A stretch of DNA of 36,993 nucleotides from Bacteroidales bacterium (GTDB lineage Bacteria > Bacteroidota > Bacteroidia > Bacteroidales > UBA3824), in contig JAKSUC010000034.1 in NCBI GenBank assembly GCA_024413595.1, positions 1 through 36,993 of the forward strand, written 5' to 3'. How positions within the stretch are numbered: position 1 is the stretch's first letter; each line of letters starts with the position of its first letter. The translations under genes and the position numbers were made by a program. The notes beneath the pieces were generated by a model. The model searched no databases. It was given only the letters and a program-made list of their open reading frames with translations, and was not told where the DNA came from. This document shows, piece after piece, positions 5,619-15,362 of this stretch.

Positions 5619-8600
5619 ATGAAACAGCTCAAAGCCGGATTTTTTACAAATGGAATTGAATCGCTAAAAACAAACGAGGATATTTCTAACAAAGTTGACC
5701 TTCTTATCGAGCATCTATGTTATTTTGATTTAGATTGTAGTTTTGAGCTAAATGACAAATCCGCTGATCCTGCTATTGCATTAATATACAATATTATATC
5801 TAGAGGAACACCAACTTACGCTTCTCAATTTATCGAAGATATTTTATCCACTACTATTGGAAAAACTCTTAAACGTTTTGGCGAAGATGGAACCATTTAT
5901 CGCGAAATTCAAAAACAAGACGTAAAAGATGCTGTTTTTAAAGCTTTACACATCATAGATCCTAGAATCACTGACACTATTCCGCTTTATGGTGACGATA
6001 AAGAAGTATTAATAAACGACTTTATTTTTAATGGTGCTGTTTCTTATTTTGGCAATTACATTTCGCAAATTGCTGAAAAAGGGCGCTGTTTCCAAGATAT
6101 TTTTAAATATTCTAAAAAAAATAAATATGATATAAACAACTTAAAATCAGATAATAATTTCGATTTTTTAAACGATAAAGCTGATTTATCTTTTTCGGTT
6201 CCTTATTCTAATAATACGGCTGACTGCGTTATTTTTTCGTTTGATCCTTCTGTTTCTAACATTGATTATACGGATTATATCAAAGAAGAAAAAATCTCTG
6301 AAATTCTAAAAACTATAAATGTTGATGGAAAAACTATTATCAAAAGAAACTACAATTTAGAAGAAAAAATTGAACCTCTTTCTGCATTTACTCAAAGTGA
6401 ATATTTTGATATTTTACGTCAAAATTATGAATCACCTCTTTATAATACAGAAGACGGAATAGAAGCATTGCAAATTGCATTAACTCCTCCTGCAGTTGCT
6501 CGTATTCAAAAAGTTATACTAGAAGCTATAAATTCGGGTATTTTAAATCTTGATGCTAAATGTTGGAACATTTGCGTTATTGAAAGAGACGTTCCATGCG
6601 CATTTTTAGCTTTAAAAGATTTAGCTCAACATTTTGATAAATTTTATCAATTAGAAAACGCAAAAAGAAAATTTCCAAAATACCAACTCAATATTTTCTA
6701 CACTCCTGAATTTGAAAACACAGAACTAAACCTTTTATATCAAGGATTTAGAGAAGACGTTGCAGAATTTGACCCTAACATGGAATATGATTTATTAATT
6801 GATATTTCTATGCTTCAACGTTGTGGTTTAGAATATCATAAACCTCAAACCGCAGCAAAACATTTTGCAATTATTAGATCTTCTAAATCTCCAAAATCTG
6901 ATACTAAACTACTTTTTGACAATAGAATAACTTACAATATCAAAATCGAAAAAGAAGACGACGATGATTATGACGAACAAGAAGATGCTTTAAACTTTTT
7001 CTTGAAAAATTTATTCGCAAAAAATGAATTTTTACCAACTCAACAACAATCTATAATTGAACTACTTAATGGTAAAAATTTATTACACGTTTCAGAGCCT
7101 GCTTCAGGCAAAACTTTAATTGCTCTTTATTCAGCATTAATGAAACCTGGATATTCTTATTTTCTATCTCCAACCATTTCGGTTATGAAAATGCAATTTG
7201 AAATGTTGAGAAATAGAAAAATTGATATTGATTATTATATAAGTCCTGTTTTAGAAAATACATACGACAGATTATGTGCTACTAATTATATCACAGAAGG
7301 TTTATCTCAAATTACTTTTATTTCACCTTCTCTGCTTCACGACAATTATATTAGAAATGTTTTTAACCAAATAAACGAAAAAGACATTCCTATTTATTAT
7401 TTATTTGTTGACGAAGCACAACGAATTTCAACACAAACTCCTGATTTTAGATCTTATTATCAAGATATTAAAAACGTTATAGCTAACAATAAAAAATATA
7501 ACAACACTTATCAAATAAGAATTGGAGCATTTACATCGTGTCAAGAATCTAATGTTATAAACGAAATAAAAGATAAACTCGAAACTGATACTGTTATTCA
7601 TTACGAACAAAATATTACAAAAATTCCACAAATTGTTGTTCACGAAATTTGTGATGAATCTACTAATAATCAAACAGAAGCTGACAATTATTTTAAAAAG
7701 ATTAAACAACAAAAAACCGAAAATATATTATCAAATAATCAAAACTTAAACACAATAATATTTGGAGCAGAAACTCCATATTCACCACAAAACTCAGAAA
7801 AAGAACCAACTAAATTATTAGATCTTCCAACCAATTTTTATCTTGGCGACGTTGACGAAAAATATGACGAAGTTTTAAATTCTGACGCAACAATAAGTAG
7901 AAAATCTTTAAAAGAATTTTGTCAAGGAAAAAATAATTATTTAGTTGCAAAAAATTCTGCAGGAATTGGTATCCACGCCAACAATCTTGAACAAATTATA
8001 TATTTTGAACCTCCATTTTCACTCGATGAATTTAACAGAATGAACGGCAGAGCAAATAATGGAATGGTTAAAAAAGTTGATGTTTTGTTAAACACAACTG
8101 AACAAGAATTTTCTGGTTTTGAATCTTTACGCGACGAAAAAGGTAATCTTAAAACTGCTGAAAATATTTTTGTAACTAATTATGACACAGCTTATAATTT
8201 AAAACGTTTATCTAAATTATATCCAGGTCCTGAAAAAGAAAAAATTATAATGCACGAAATTTTAAATGGAATTTATTCTCCACAAAAATCAGGACGTGAA
8301 ACTATTTGTCAAGCTGTTTATAACGAATTTGGTATCGAAATTGAAACCGAAACTGAACCAACAATTAATCCTTATCAATTATACATTTTTGCTAATAATA
8401 GAGAAAAAAGTTTTGGATATATTAATTTCAAAACCGATAAATTGGTTATGCCTGAAAACAGTTTTGATATTCCATTAGCAGAAAAAATTCAAACATATAT
8501 TTATTATTTAATAATCGACAACACAACTAATGCTCTTGAATATCTTGCAAATATGCAAGATACCGAAAAAGCAGAAGAAAATGATGGTCTTCAAAATATT

Positions 8601-9686
8601 GTTGATTTAATCAAAACTAATGAAAGTTCTAATATTATTATACCTTTTAATAATAGCAAATTTGAAGATGTTGCTACTTTATTAAATTCTAATTTAAAAA
8701 CCAATATTTCTGCAAATGATTTACTTAGAATATATTCTAAATCAAATTCTTTAGCCGAATTCGAAAAAATATTGATTAAAAATTTTGACATTCGCTCTAA
8801 AAATCTTGAAGAATCGGCTCATTCTAAATTGGCTAATTTATATTTAGAATTTAGAAATCGTCGCGATACTATCAGAGCTATCACTAGCTTAAAAGAAATC
8901 GATTTAATCGACGATTATTTAATCAATTCTGCCAAAGGAGAAATTATTGTTTATGTAACTAAACATGACATTGATTTCTACAAAATGAAACTTCTTCCTA
9001 TTTTGTTAAGAAATCTAACTCGCGACAAATCTCTTGCTTATATTGCTTCTATTGATAATGATAATTATCTTAACATAGAAAAAATCACAAATGTTTTAAT
9101 TGATTTTTTCTATTCTGAAATTTATCCGTTATACGAAAAATCAATTGAAGATTGCAATAAATTCTTCAAAACAATACTAGACAAACAAAAAGATAATTCT
9201 TTGACACAAGAAATTATTGCAAATAATTTAAGTAATTATTTTATTTCAAGATATAAATGTAAATTTATATATGATATGCCTGATAATATTCAAAATATGG
9301 CAAATATATTAGGTATTTTAGATTTAACAGGCAGCAATATTGGAGAAATGAAACATTTAGAAGAATCTGTAAGTCAAGATATTCCTGAAAACAGAACTCC
9401 TGCTAACAAAATTATTTGCGGTTATTGCAAATTATTTACCTCTAAAGGCGAAAATCAATCTAACGAAAGATTTAAAGCTTATAGTTTAATTTGCGATGGT
9501 CTTAATCAATATCGTGCTTTAAACAATCAATCTATTGATACTTTTAAAGCTGACGCTCAAGCTATTACTGACAAAATTACTAAAGAAAACTATGATTTAA
9601 AAGATGAAATGGAAACCGTTATGAAACTAAAAATTCAAAGCGAATGGTTAAAACGTTTCAACTCTGAAATATTAAAATTATCATAA
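5619..9686 (+). CDS. Large protein with divergent RecQ-like SF2 helicase core
   Basis: I know no named family for this 1355-residue protein. Its centre aligns by eye with RecQ-type helicases: FLPTQQQSI (471-479, motif 0), SEPASGKT (492-499, Walker A), VDEAQRIS (597-604, motif II) followed by PDFRSYYQ (608-615) like the RecQ aromatic loop, and SAGIGIHANN (780-789, motif V). Motif VI reads NRMNGRANNG (806-815) where RecQ has QxxGRAGRDG, so the arginine-finger end is lost. Roughly 450 residues precede and 530 follow the core without recognised domains; no nuclease motif, zinc cluster, signal peptide or membrane segment was seen. It leads an operon with a membrane-anchored coiled-coil protein and a GNAT enzyme. 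It is probably an ATPase acting on nucleic acid or as a motor; a defence role is a guess from context. Confidence 0.75.
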   Translation: MKQLKAGFFTNGIESLKTNEDISNKVDLLIEHLCYFDLDCSFELNDKSADPAIALIYNIISRGTPTYASQFIEDILSTTIGKTLKRFGEDGTIYREIQKQDVKDAVFKALHIIDPRITDTIPLYGDDKEVLINDFIFNGAVSYFGNYISQIAEKGRCFQDIFKYSKKNKYDINNLKSDNNFDFLNDKADLSFSVPYSNNTADCVIFSFDPSVSNIDYTDYIKEEKISEILKTINVDGKTIIKRNYNLEEKIEPLSAFTQSEYFDILRQNYESPLYNTEDGIEALQIALTPPAVARIQKVILEAINSGILNLDAKCWNICVIERDVPCAFLALKDLAQHFDKFYQLENAKRKFPKYQLNIFYTPEFENTELNLLYQGFREDVAEFDPNMEYDLLIDISMLQRCGLEYHKPQTAAKHFAIIRSSKSPKSDTKLLFDNRITYNIKIEKEDDDDYDEQEDALNFFLKNLFAKNEFLPTQQQSIIELLNGKNLLHVSEPASGKTLIALYSALMKPGYSYFLSPTISVMKMQFEMLRNRKIDIDYYISPVLENTYDRLCATNYITEGLSQITFISPSLLHDNYIRNVFNQINEKDIPIYYLFVDEAQRISTQTPDFRSYYQDIKNVIANNKKYNNTYQIRIGAFTSCQESNVINEIKDKLETDTVIHYEQNITKIPQIVVHEICDESTNNQTEADNYFKKIKQQKTENILSNNQNLNTIIFGAETPYSPQNSEKEPTKLLDLPTNFYLGDVDEKYDEVLNSDATISRKSLKEFCQGKNNYLVAKNSAGIGIHANNLEQIIYFEPPFSLDEFNRMNGRANNGMVKKVDVLLNTTEQEFSGFESLRDEKGNLKTAENIFVTNYDTAYNLKRLSKLYPGPEKEKIIMHEILNGIYSPQKSGRETICQAVYNEFGIEIETETEPTINPYQLYIFANNREKSFGYINFKTDKLVMPENSFDIPLAEKIQTYIYYLIIDNTTNALEYLANMQDTEKAEENDGLQNIVDLIKTNESSNIIIPFNNSKFEDVATLLNSNLKTNISANDLLRIYSKSNSLAEFEKILIKNFDIRSKNLEESAHSKLANLYLEFRNRRDTIRAITSLKEIDLIDDYLINSAKGEIIVYVTKHDIDFYKMKLLPILLRNLTRDKSLAYIASIDNDNYLNIEKITNVLIDFFYSEIYPLYEKSIEDCNKFFKTILDKQKDNSLTQEIIANNLSNYFISRYKCKFIYDMPDNIQNMANILGILDLTGSNIGEMKHLEESVSQDIPENRTPANKIICGYCKLFTSKGENQSNERFKAYSLICDGLNQYRALNNQSIDTFKADAQAITDKITKENYDLKDEMETVMKLKIQSEWLKRFNSEILKLS

Positions 9687-9707
9687 AGTATAAAATTTCA
9701 CCATAAT

Positions 9708-10532
9708 ATGAAAGAATTAATAGACAACGAATTAGCTCAACTACAAAAAGATTTAGAAAATCTACAATCTGCTAGTAAACAAATTGCAAATGCAGGTGAA
9801 GCTTCTAATAAAGTTATTCAAGAAGCTAAAAATATTCAAGATGGTTTTTCTAAAAATCTTGAAAAAATTACTGGGCTTTACACGCAATATCTTGACGAAG
9901 CTGATAAAAATTCGTCTAAAAGAAACGATCAAATTGTTGATTATCTGAAAAAAACTATTTCAGAACAAACTACTATTCTTGACAAATATGGTGCTTTAGT
10001 AAGCACTATTAACGACAATTCTAAATCTTTGCTCGAAAAATCTGAACTCAATCAGAAAAATATGATTGAACAATTGTTAAAATCGGCTCAAGATAATATC
10101 AAATCACAAGACAATCTTTTGAAAAAAACTGCTACTGAAACTTCGCAAAAGGTTGATGATGTTAAAAAAACATATTTAAAACAAGCTGAAGAAACTGATA
10201 AATTGCTTAGTTCATATCTTGAACTTGCTCAATCTACGGCTGAACTTAAAAATAATATTGATAAAGTTGATTTTCCTAAACGTTTAGACAACATTTCTAA
10301 TTTGGTTTCTGCTCTTAACAACGAGCAACAAAGTGCTAACGAAGTTATTAATCAAATTTTAAGTGTTACTTCTGACAAAAAAATTAAAAATTTGATTATT
10401 GAAAACAACAAAAAACTTGGCACTATTAAAACCCTTGTTTGGTTAATTTTCATTATTTTTATTTTAGTTGTTGGTGCTGTTATTTATTATTGTATTCATA
10501 ACAACATCATTATTCCTGCTAATTTTTTATAA
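9708..10532 (+). CDS. Coiled-coil protein with C-terminal membrane anchor
   Basis: Function unknown. Residues 1 to about 235 are almost wholly helical and polar, with heptad-like spacing and many Gln, Lys, Glu, Asn and Ser, as in long coiled coils. A single hydrophobic segment near residues 243-264 (LVWLIFIIFILVVGAVIYY) is followed by about 10 residues, so the protein looks tail-anchored with its coil in the cytoplasm. There is no signal peptide. It begins 21 nt after the helicase gene and ends 3 nt before the GNAT gene, so the three are probably cotranscribed. It may tether the helicase-like protein to the membrane or sense it; this is inference from position only. Confidence 0.75.
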   Translation: MKELIDNELAQLQKDLENLQSASKQIANAGEASNKVIQEAKNIQDGFSKNLEKITGLYTQYLDEADKNSSKRNDQIVDYLKKTISEQTTILDKYGALVSTINDNSKSLLEKSELNQKNMIEQLLKSAQDNIKSQDNLLKKTATETSQKVDDVKKTYLKQAEETDKLLSSYLELAQSTAELKNNIDKVDFPKRLDNISNLVSALNNEQQSANEVINQILSVTSDKKIKNLIIENNKKLGTIKTLVWLIFIIFILVVGAVIYYCIHNNIIIPANFL

Positions 10533-10535
10533 TTA

Positions 10536-11033
10536 ATGAATTTTATAATTAGGAAAGCCTCTTTAGATGATATTTCCAATATTAAGAATGTGGCGGATAT
10601 TATTTTTCCTTATACATACAAAAATATTTTATCTAAAGATCAAATTGAATATATGATGAATTTAATGTATAGTATTGAAAGTCTTAACAATCAATTTACT
10701 ATACAAAATTATGAGTATTTTTTGGCAGAAAACAATTATGGTGAAATTTTAGGATATATGAGTTGTAAAAAAAACGACAACGCAATTTTAAAACTTGAAA
10801 AATTATATATTCTTCCTAATTATCAACGCATTGGAATTGGCAATGCTTTATTTTTTAAAGCAATTGAAATTGCAAAAAATAAAAAGCTATTTCATATTCA
10901 ATTAAATGTTAATAGAAACAACAATGCTATAAATTTTTATAAAAAAATTGGAATGTATATAGCATCTCAAGGCGATTTTGACATCGGAAATGGCTATTTT
11001 ATGAACGACTATATTATGCAATATGATATATAA
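10536..11033 (+). CDS. GNAT-family N-acetyltransferase
   Basis: This 165-residue protein has the GNAT acetyl-CoA signature: KLEKLYILPNYQRIGIG (about 88-104), in which the Q-R-x-G-x-G loop binds the pyrophosphate, followed by an amphipathic helix and LNVNRNNNAINFYKKIGM, the usual motif B near the C-terminus. It should acetylate an amine on a small molecule or protein; the substrate cannot be read. It starts 3 nt after the coiled-coil gene, so translation may be coupled. A bidirectional terminator follows. The gene may be a passenger of the operon or part of its function. Confidence 0.88.
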   Translation: MNFIIRKASLDDISNIKNVADIIFPYTYKNILSKDQIEYMMNLMYSIESLNNQFTIQNYEYFLAENNYGEILGYMSCKKNDNAILKLEKLYILPNYQRIGIGNALFFKAIEIAKNKKLFHIQLNVNRNNNAINFYKKIGMYIASQGDFDIGNGYFMNDYIMQYDI

Positions 11034-11103
11034 CCTTACAATTATACAAAAATAGCTAGATGTTTTCTTATCAAAAATAAATAAATACGATTATTATTAA
11101 ACA

Positions 11104-11145
11104 AAAAAATCCCCATCTATTTTTCAATAAATGGGGATATATTTT
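11104..11145. terminator. Bidirectional terminator between the GNAT gene and alaS
   Basis: ATCCCCAT (11109-11116) pairs with ATGGGGAT (11131-11138). The loop also has TATT and AATA that can extend pairing. T-rich sequence follows on plus and an A-run precedes it (T-run on minus), so it can end both convergent transcripts. Confidence 0.8.
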
Positions 11146-11164
11146 AGCTATGAATTTTCAAATG

Positions 11165-13792
11165 TTAACTAACAAAACTTTTTGCTTTGTTAACTGCATT
11201 TTGTAAACCAGCTGCATTTTTACCACCAGCAGTAGCATAAAAAGGTTGACCACCTCCCCCACCGTTGATTTCTTTGCCTGCTTCTTTTACAATATTTCCT
11301 GCGTGTAAATTACGTTCTTTAACCAAATTGTCTGACATTATTACAGAAATTAATGGTTTGCCGTCAAATTCTGCTCCTAAAACTATATAAGCATTACTCA
11401 TTTGTTGTTTCAATTGGAACGAAAGATCTTTTAATAAATCTTTATTTCCAACTTTAACTATCTGAGCAATAACGTTTAAGCCATTAATATTTTCAACTTT
11501 GTTAAGTAATTCGTTTTTAACAATAGCAAGTTTTTCGTGTTCAAGAGCGTCAATTTGTTTTTTAAGAGTTGTATTTTCGTCCAAAAGATTTTGAACAGAT
11601 TTCATTGCATCTGCTTCAGATTTTGCTTTAAACATAAGTTTTAGTTCAGTAGCAATATTGCATTGTTTTCTTGCATATTCTTCTGCTGCTAAACCAGTTA
11701 ACGCTTCAATACGACGAATTCCTGCGGCAACAGCGGTTTCTGTTATAATTTTAAAGAAACCAATTTTTCCTGTATTTGAAATGTGTGTTCCTCCGCAAAG
11801 TTCTATACTATCACCAAATTTAACAACACGAACTTTATCGCCATATTTTTCACCAAAAAGAGCAATAGCTCCTAATGCTTGAGCATCTTTTATTGGCATA
11901 TCACGATGTTCTTCTAGTGAAATTCCTTCACGAATTTTTTGATTTACAAATTGTTCTGCTTTAACAATTTCTTCATCGGTAAGTTTTGCAAAATGACTAA
12001 AGTCAAATCTCAAATAATCGCTACAAACCATTGAACCTTTTTGTTCAACGTGTGTTCCTAAAATTGAACGCAATGCTTGATCTAGTAAGTGAGTTGCACT
12101 ATGATTACTTTCTATTGCAACACGTTTTTCTGAATTTACAACTGCTTTAAATGTTGCATTTAAATTTTCTGGTAATTCTTTTACAATATGAATAGAAAGT
12201 CCGTTTTCTTTTTGTGTATCAGTGATATAAGTTTTTTTACCATCAGCTTCAATATAACCACAATCACCAACTTGTCCACCCATTTCACCATAAAATGGAG
12301 TTTGGTTAAACACTATTTGATAAAAGTTTTTACCTTTTGCTTCTACTTTACGATAACGCCAAATTTTAACGTCTGCAACTAAATTGTCGTAACCAACAAA
12401 ATCTTCTGTCGAAAATTGATTAACTTCTTGCCAATCGCCACTATCAATTTTTGCAGCATTACGACTACGTTCTTTTTGTTTTCCTAATTCCGCTTCAAAT
12501 TCTGATTGATTGAGTGTAAGACCTTTTTCTCTAAGAATAAGTTCTGTTAAATCAAGTGGAAATCCGTATGTGTCGTAAAGTTCAAAAACTGTTTTTCCAT
12601 CAATTTGTGTTTTACCATTTTTGATAGCATTATCAACAACTTTATCTAAAAGTCGAATACCAGTTTCTAATGTACGTAAAAAAGAAGTTTCTTCTTCAAC
12701 AATAACTTTTTCGATAATATCTTTTTGAGCAATTAATTCTGGATAAGCTTCACCCATAACAGATTGTAAAACAGGCAAAAGTTTATACAAGAATGGTTCG
12801 TTTTGTTTTAAGAATGTGTAAGCATAACGAACTGCACGACGCAAAATTCTACGAATAACATAACCTGCTTTTGCATTTGCTGGCAATTGTCCATCGGCAA
12901 TGGCAAAAGAAATTGCTCTTATATGGTCGGCTATAACACGACTTGCAACGTCAGTTTCTTTTGAAGAACCATATTTTATACCTGTTAAACGACCAATTTC
13001 TTGAATTATGGGTTGGAAAACGTCTGTATCATAATTACTTTGTTTTCCTTGAATTGCCATACACAAACGTTCAAAACCCATACCTGTATCTACGTGTTTT
13101 GCTGGTAACAATTCAAGACTGCCATCTGCCTTGCGATTAAATTGCATAAACACAAGGTTCCAAATTTCTATTACTTGTGGATGACTTTTATTAACTAGTT
13201 CAACACCAGGTATTTTTGCTCGTTCATCATCACTACGAAGGTCTACGTGAATTTCACTACATGGTCCACAAGGTCCTGTTGCTCCCATTTCCCAAAAATT
13301 ATCATGTTTATTTCCTAAAATTACACGATCTTCTGGTAAATGTTTTAACCAATATTGTTTAGCTTCGTTGTCTGCTTCAAGATTTTCTTCTTTTGAACCT
13401 TCAAAAACAGTTGCATACAATCTGTTTTTGTCCATTTTCATTACTTCTGTAAGAAATTCCCAAGCCCAATCAATAATTTCTTTTTTAAAATAATCACCAA
13501 AACTCCAGTTGCCAAGCATTTCAAACATTGTATGGTGATAAGTATCATGACCAACTTCTTCTAAGTCATTGTGTTTTCCTGAAACACGAAGACATTTTTG
13601 AGAATCAGCCACACGCTTATTTATTGCTGGCTCATTGCCTAAAAATATATCTTTAAACTGGTTCATACCAGCATTGGTAAACATAAGTGTAGGGTCGTTT
13701 TTAACTACCATAGGTGCTGAAGGCACAATCTTATGCTCTTTTGTCGCAAAAAAATCTAAATATGCTTTGCGAATTTCTTTTGAGGTCATCAT
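11165..13792 (-). CDS. alaS: Alanine--tRNA ligase
   Basis: This charges tRNA-Ala with alanine in the cytoplasm and clears mischarged serine or glycine. The class II catalytic domain starts at the N-terminus ([20 protein letters not shown], then [18 protein letters not shown]). The editing domain has the zinc ligands H564 and H568 (SNHSATH) and C666 and H670 (CGGTH). The C-Ala end carries [15 protein letters not shown]. At 875 residues it matches the usual bacterial length. The ORF opens with two Met codons; either could be used. A TAACTTTG box upstream (minus) fits a -7 element. The gene is convergent with the GNAT gene and divergent from pepD. Confidence 0.98.
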   Translation of the reverse strand: MMTSKEIRKAYLDFFATKEHKIVPSAPMVVKNDPTLMFTNAGMNQFKDIFLGNEPAINKRVADSQKCLRVSGKHNDLEEVGHDTYHHTMFEMLGNWSFGDYFKKEIIDWAWEFLTEVMKMDKNRLYATVFEGSKEENLEADNEAKQYWLKHLPEDRVILGNKHDNFWEMGATGPCGPCSEIHVDLRSDDERAKIPGVELVNKSHPQVIEIWNLVFMQFNRKADGSLELLPAKHVDTGMGFERLCMAIQGKQSNYDTDVFQPIIQEIGRLTGIKYGSSKETDVASRVIADHIRAISFAIADGQLPANAKAGYVIRRILRRAVRYAYTFLKQNEPFLYKLLPVLQSVMGEAYPELIAQKDIIEKVIVEEETSFLRTLETGIRLLDKVVDNAIKNGKTQIDGKTVFELYDTYGFPLDLTELILREKGLTLNQSEFEAELGKQKERSRNAAKIDSGDWQEVNQFSTEDFVGYDNLVADVKIWRYRKVEAKGKNFYQIVFNQTPFYGEMGGQVGDCGYIEADGKKTYITDTQKENGLSIHIVKELPENLNATFKAVVNSEKRVAIESNHSATHLLDQALRSILGTHVEQKGSMVCSDYLRFDFSHFAKLTDEEIVKAEQFVNQKIREGISLEEHRDMPIKDAQALGAIALFGEKYGDKVRVVKFGDSIELCGGTHISNTGKIGFFKIITETAVAAGIRRIEALTGLAAEEYARKQCNIATELKLMFKAKSEADAMKSVQNLLDENTTLKKQIDALEHEKLAIVKNELLNKVENINGLNVIAQIVKVGNKDLLKDLSFQLKQQMSNAYIVLGAEFDGKPLISVIMSDNLVKERNLHAGNIVKEAGKEINGGGGGQPFYATAGGKNAAGLQNAVNKAKSFVS

Positions 13793-13829
13793 GGTTTGTA
13801 CTTGAATTTTATTCTAAATTTTTATGGTG

Positions 13830-13837
13830 CAAAGTTA
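13830..13837 (-). promoter_or_regulatory. -7 box of alaS
   Basis: On minus this reads TAACTTTG, a match to TAnnTTTG, about 38 nt upstream of the alaS start. No clear -33 TTG was seen at the expected distance. Confidence 0.45.
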
Positions 13838-13895
13838 GACTTTTTTCTTGATTTTACGTATCTTTAGTAAAAATCTTAATCTATTTTTTATTGAA

Positions 13896-15350
13896 ATGGA
13901 AAGATACAAATCTAATAACTCAAAATCATTGTGGAATTTCTTTGAAAAAATTCTTTCTATTCCACACCCTTCTCATGCTGAAGATAGGTTAATTGCTTAT
14001 ATTCAACAATTTGCAATAGAGCATAATTTTGAATATAAATCTGATAAGGTAGGTAATCTTTTAGTGATAAAACCTGCAAATAGTGGTTATGAAAATTATC
14101 CTGCTATTATGTTGCAAGGTCATTGTGATATGGTTTGCGAAAAAAACAAGGATAATAATTTTAATTTTTATAACGACAAGATTGATTTCGAAGTTGTTGA
14201 CAATAAAATGAAAGCTAATGGAACAACACTTGGTGCTGACGATGGCATTGGAGTGGCTTCGATGTTGGCTATTTTAGATAACAAAGATTTAAAAACTGGT
14301 AAAATTGGTTGTTTATTTACGGTTTGTGAAGAAGTTGGACTTTATGGGGCAAAAAATCTTGATAAATCTCTTCTAAACAATTTTGACACGTTAATAAATC
14401 TTGATAGCGAAGAACATGGCATTTTTTATATTGGTTGTGCTGGTGGTTTAGGCACAAATGCTTATTTTAATTACAATTCAGAAAATATTCAAGAAAATTA
14501 TATTTATCGTAAAATTGCAGTAAAAGGACTTTCTGGAGGACATAGCGGTAGTGATATTCATCTTAATAGAGGAAATGCTATTATAATATTAAACAGATTA
14601 TTATGGTTATTTCAAAAAAAATCAGAATATAAACTATGTTATATTAACGGAGGAAATTTGCGAAATGCTATTCCTCGTGAATGTGAAGCAATTATAGCTA
14701 TTTCTCCTAAAGTTGAAAAATCTTTCGAAAAAATATTCAATTACTACAAAATTGATATTGAAGGTCGTTTTAGTAAAACAGATCCTAATATAGAGGTATC
14801 ATTTTTGCCAATAGAACCAATAAAAACTTCTATTGATGATAACACTCGTAGAGGAATAATTTGCTCATTAAGAGCATGCCCTAATGGGGTGATTTCGTGG
14901 TGCAAAGACATTAAAAACGTTGTGGAAACTTCTACTAACATTGCAAGTATCAAAATGTTAGAAAACAATAAAATAGAAATTATAACAACACAACGTTCTT
15001 GCAACAAAAACGAAAAACAAACAATTGGAGAACGTATCGAAACACTATTTACAATGGGTGGCGCTGAAGTAATTCATAATAATGAATATCCTGGGTGGCA
15101 ACCAAATATCAAATCTCCAATATTAAACAAAGCAATCAACATTTATAAAAATATGTTTAACGAAACTCCAAAAGTAACCACAATTCACGCAGGATTAGAA
15201 TGTGGTCTTTTTTATTCTTATAAAAAAGACTTAGATATTATTTCTTTTGGTCCTACTATTACTGGAGTGCATTCGCCCGATGAAACTTTATATGTTGATA
15301 CTGTTGAAAAATACTGGAATTTGCTTATAAACGTTATAACTGAAATATAA
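13896..15350 (+). CDS. pepD: Aminoacyl-histidine dipeptidase (peptidase M20, PepD)
   Basis: A cytosolic di-zinc dipeptidase that cleaves Xaa-His and other dipeptides. I chose the ATG at 13896 over a TTG at 13848: it gives 484 residues, close to the roughly 485 of E. coli PepD, and starts with the usual helix before SLWNFFEKILSIPHPS. Metal and catalytic residues of the M20 family are visible: H76 and D78 in LQGHCDM, D115 in LGADDGIG, E145-E146 in CEEVGLYGA, D170 in NLDSEE, and a late His in ITGVHSPDE. The dimerisation lid starts near GLSGGHSGSDIH. It lies 12 nt before the PAS-phosphatase gene and is likely cotranscribed with it. Confidence 0.93.
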   Translation: MERYKSNNSKSLWNFFEKILSIPHPSHAEDRLIAYIQQFAIEHNFEYKSDKVGNLLVIKPANSGYENYPAIMLQGHCDMVCEKNKDNNFNFYNDKIDFEVVDNKMKANGTTLGADDGIGVASMLAILDNKDLKTGKIGCLFTVCEEVGLYGAKNLDKSLLNNFDTLINLDSEEHGIFYIGCAGGLGTNAYFNYNSENIQENYIYRKIAVKGLSGGHSGSDIHLNRGNAIIILNRLLWLFQKKSEYKLCYINGGNLRNAIPRECEAIIAISPKVEKSFEKIFNYYKIDIEGRFSKTDPNIEVSFLPIEPIKTSIDDNTRRGIICSLRACPNGVISWCKDIKNVVETSTNIASIKMLENNKIEIITTQRSCNKNEKQTIGERIETLFTMGGAEVIHNNEYPGWQPNIKSPILNKAINIYKNMFNETPKVTTIHAGLECGLFYSYKKDLDIISFGPTITGVHSPDETLYVDTVEKYWNLLINVITEI

Positions 15351-15362
15351 TTTTTAAATAAT

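Noticed and set aside
5619..9686. Ordinary RecQ orthologue
   Set aside because: Length is about twice RecQ, motif VI lacks arginine fingers, and no zinc-binding, winged-helix or HRDC region was seen.
13848..13895. TTG start for pepD
   Set aside because: The 16 added residues are hydrophobic and unlike the family start; ATG at 13896 gives normal length.
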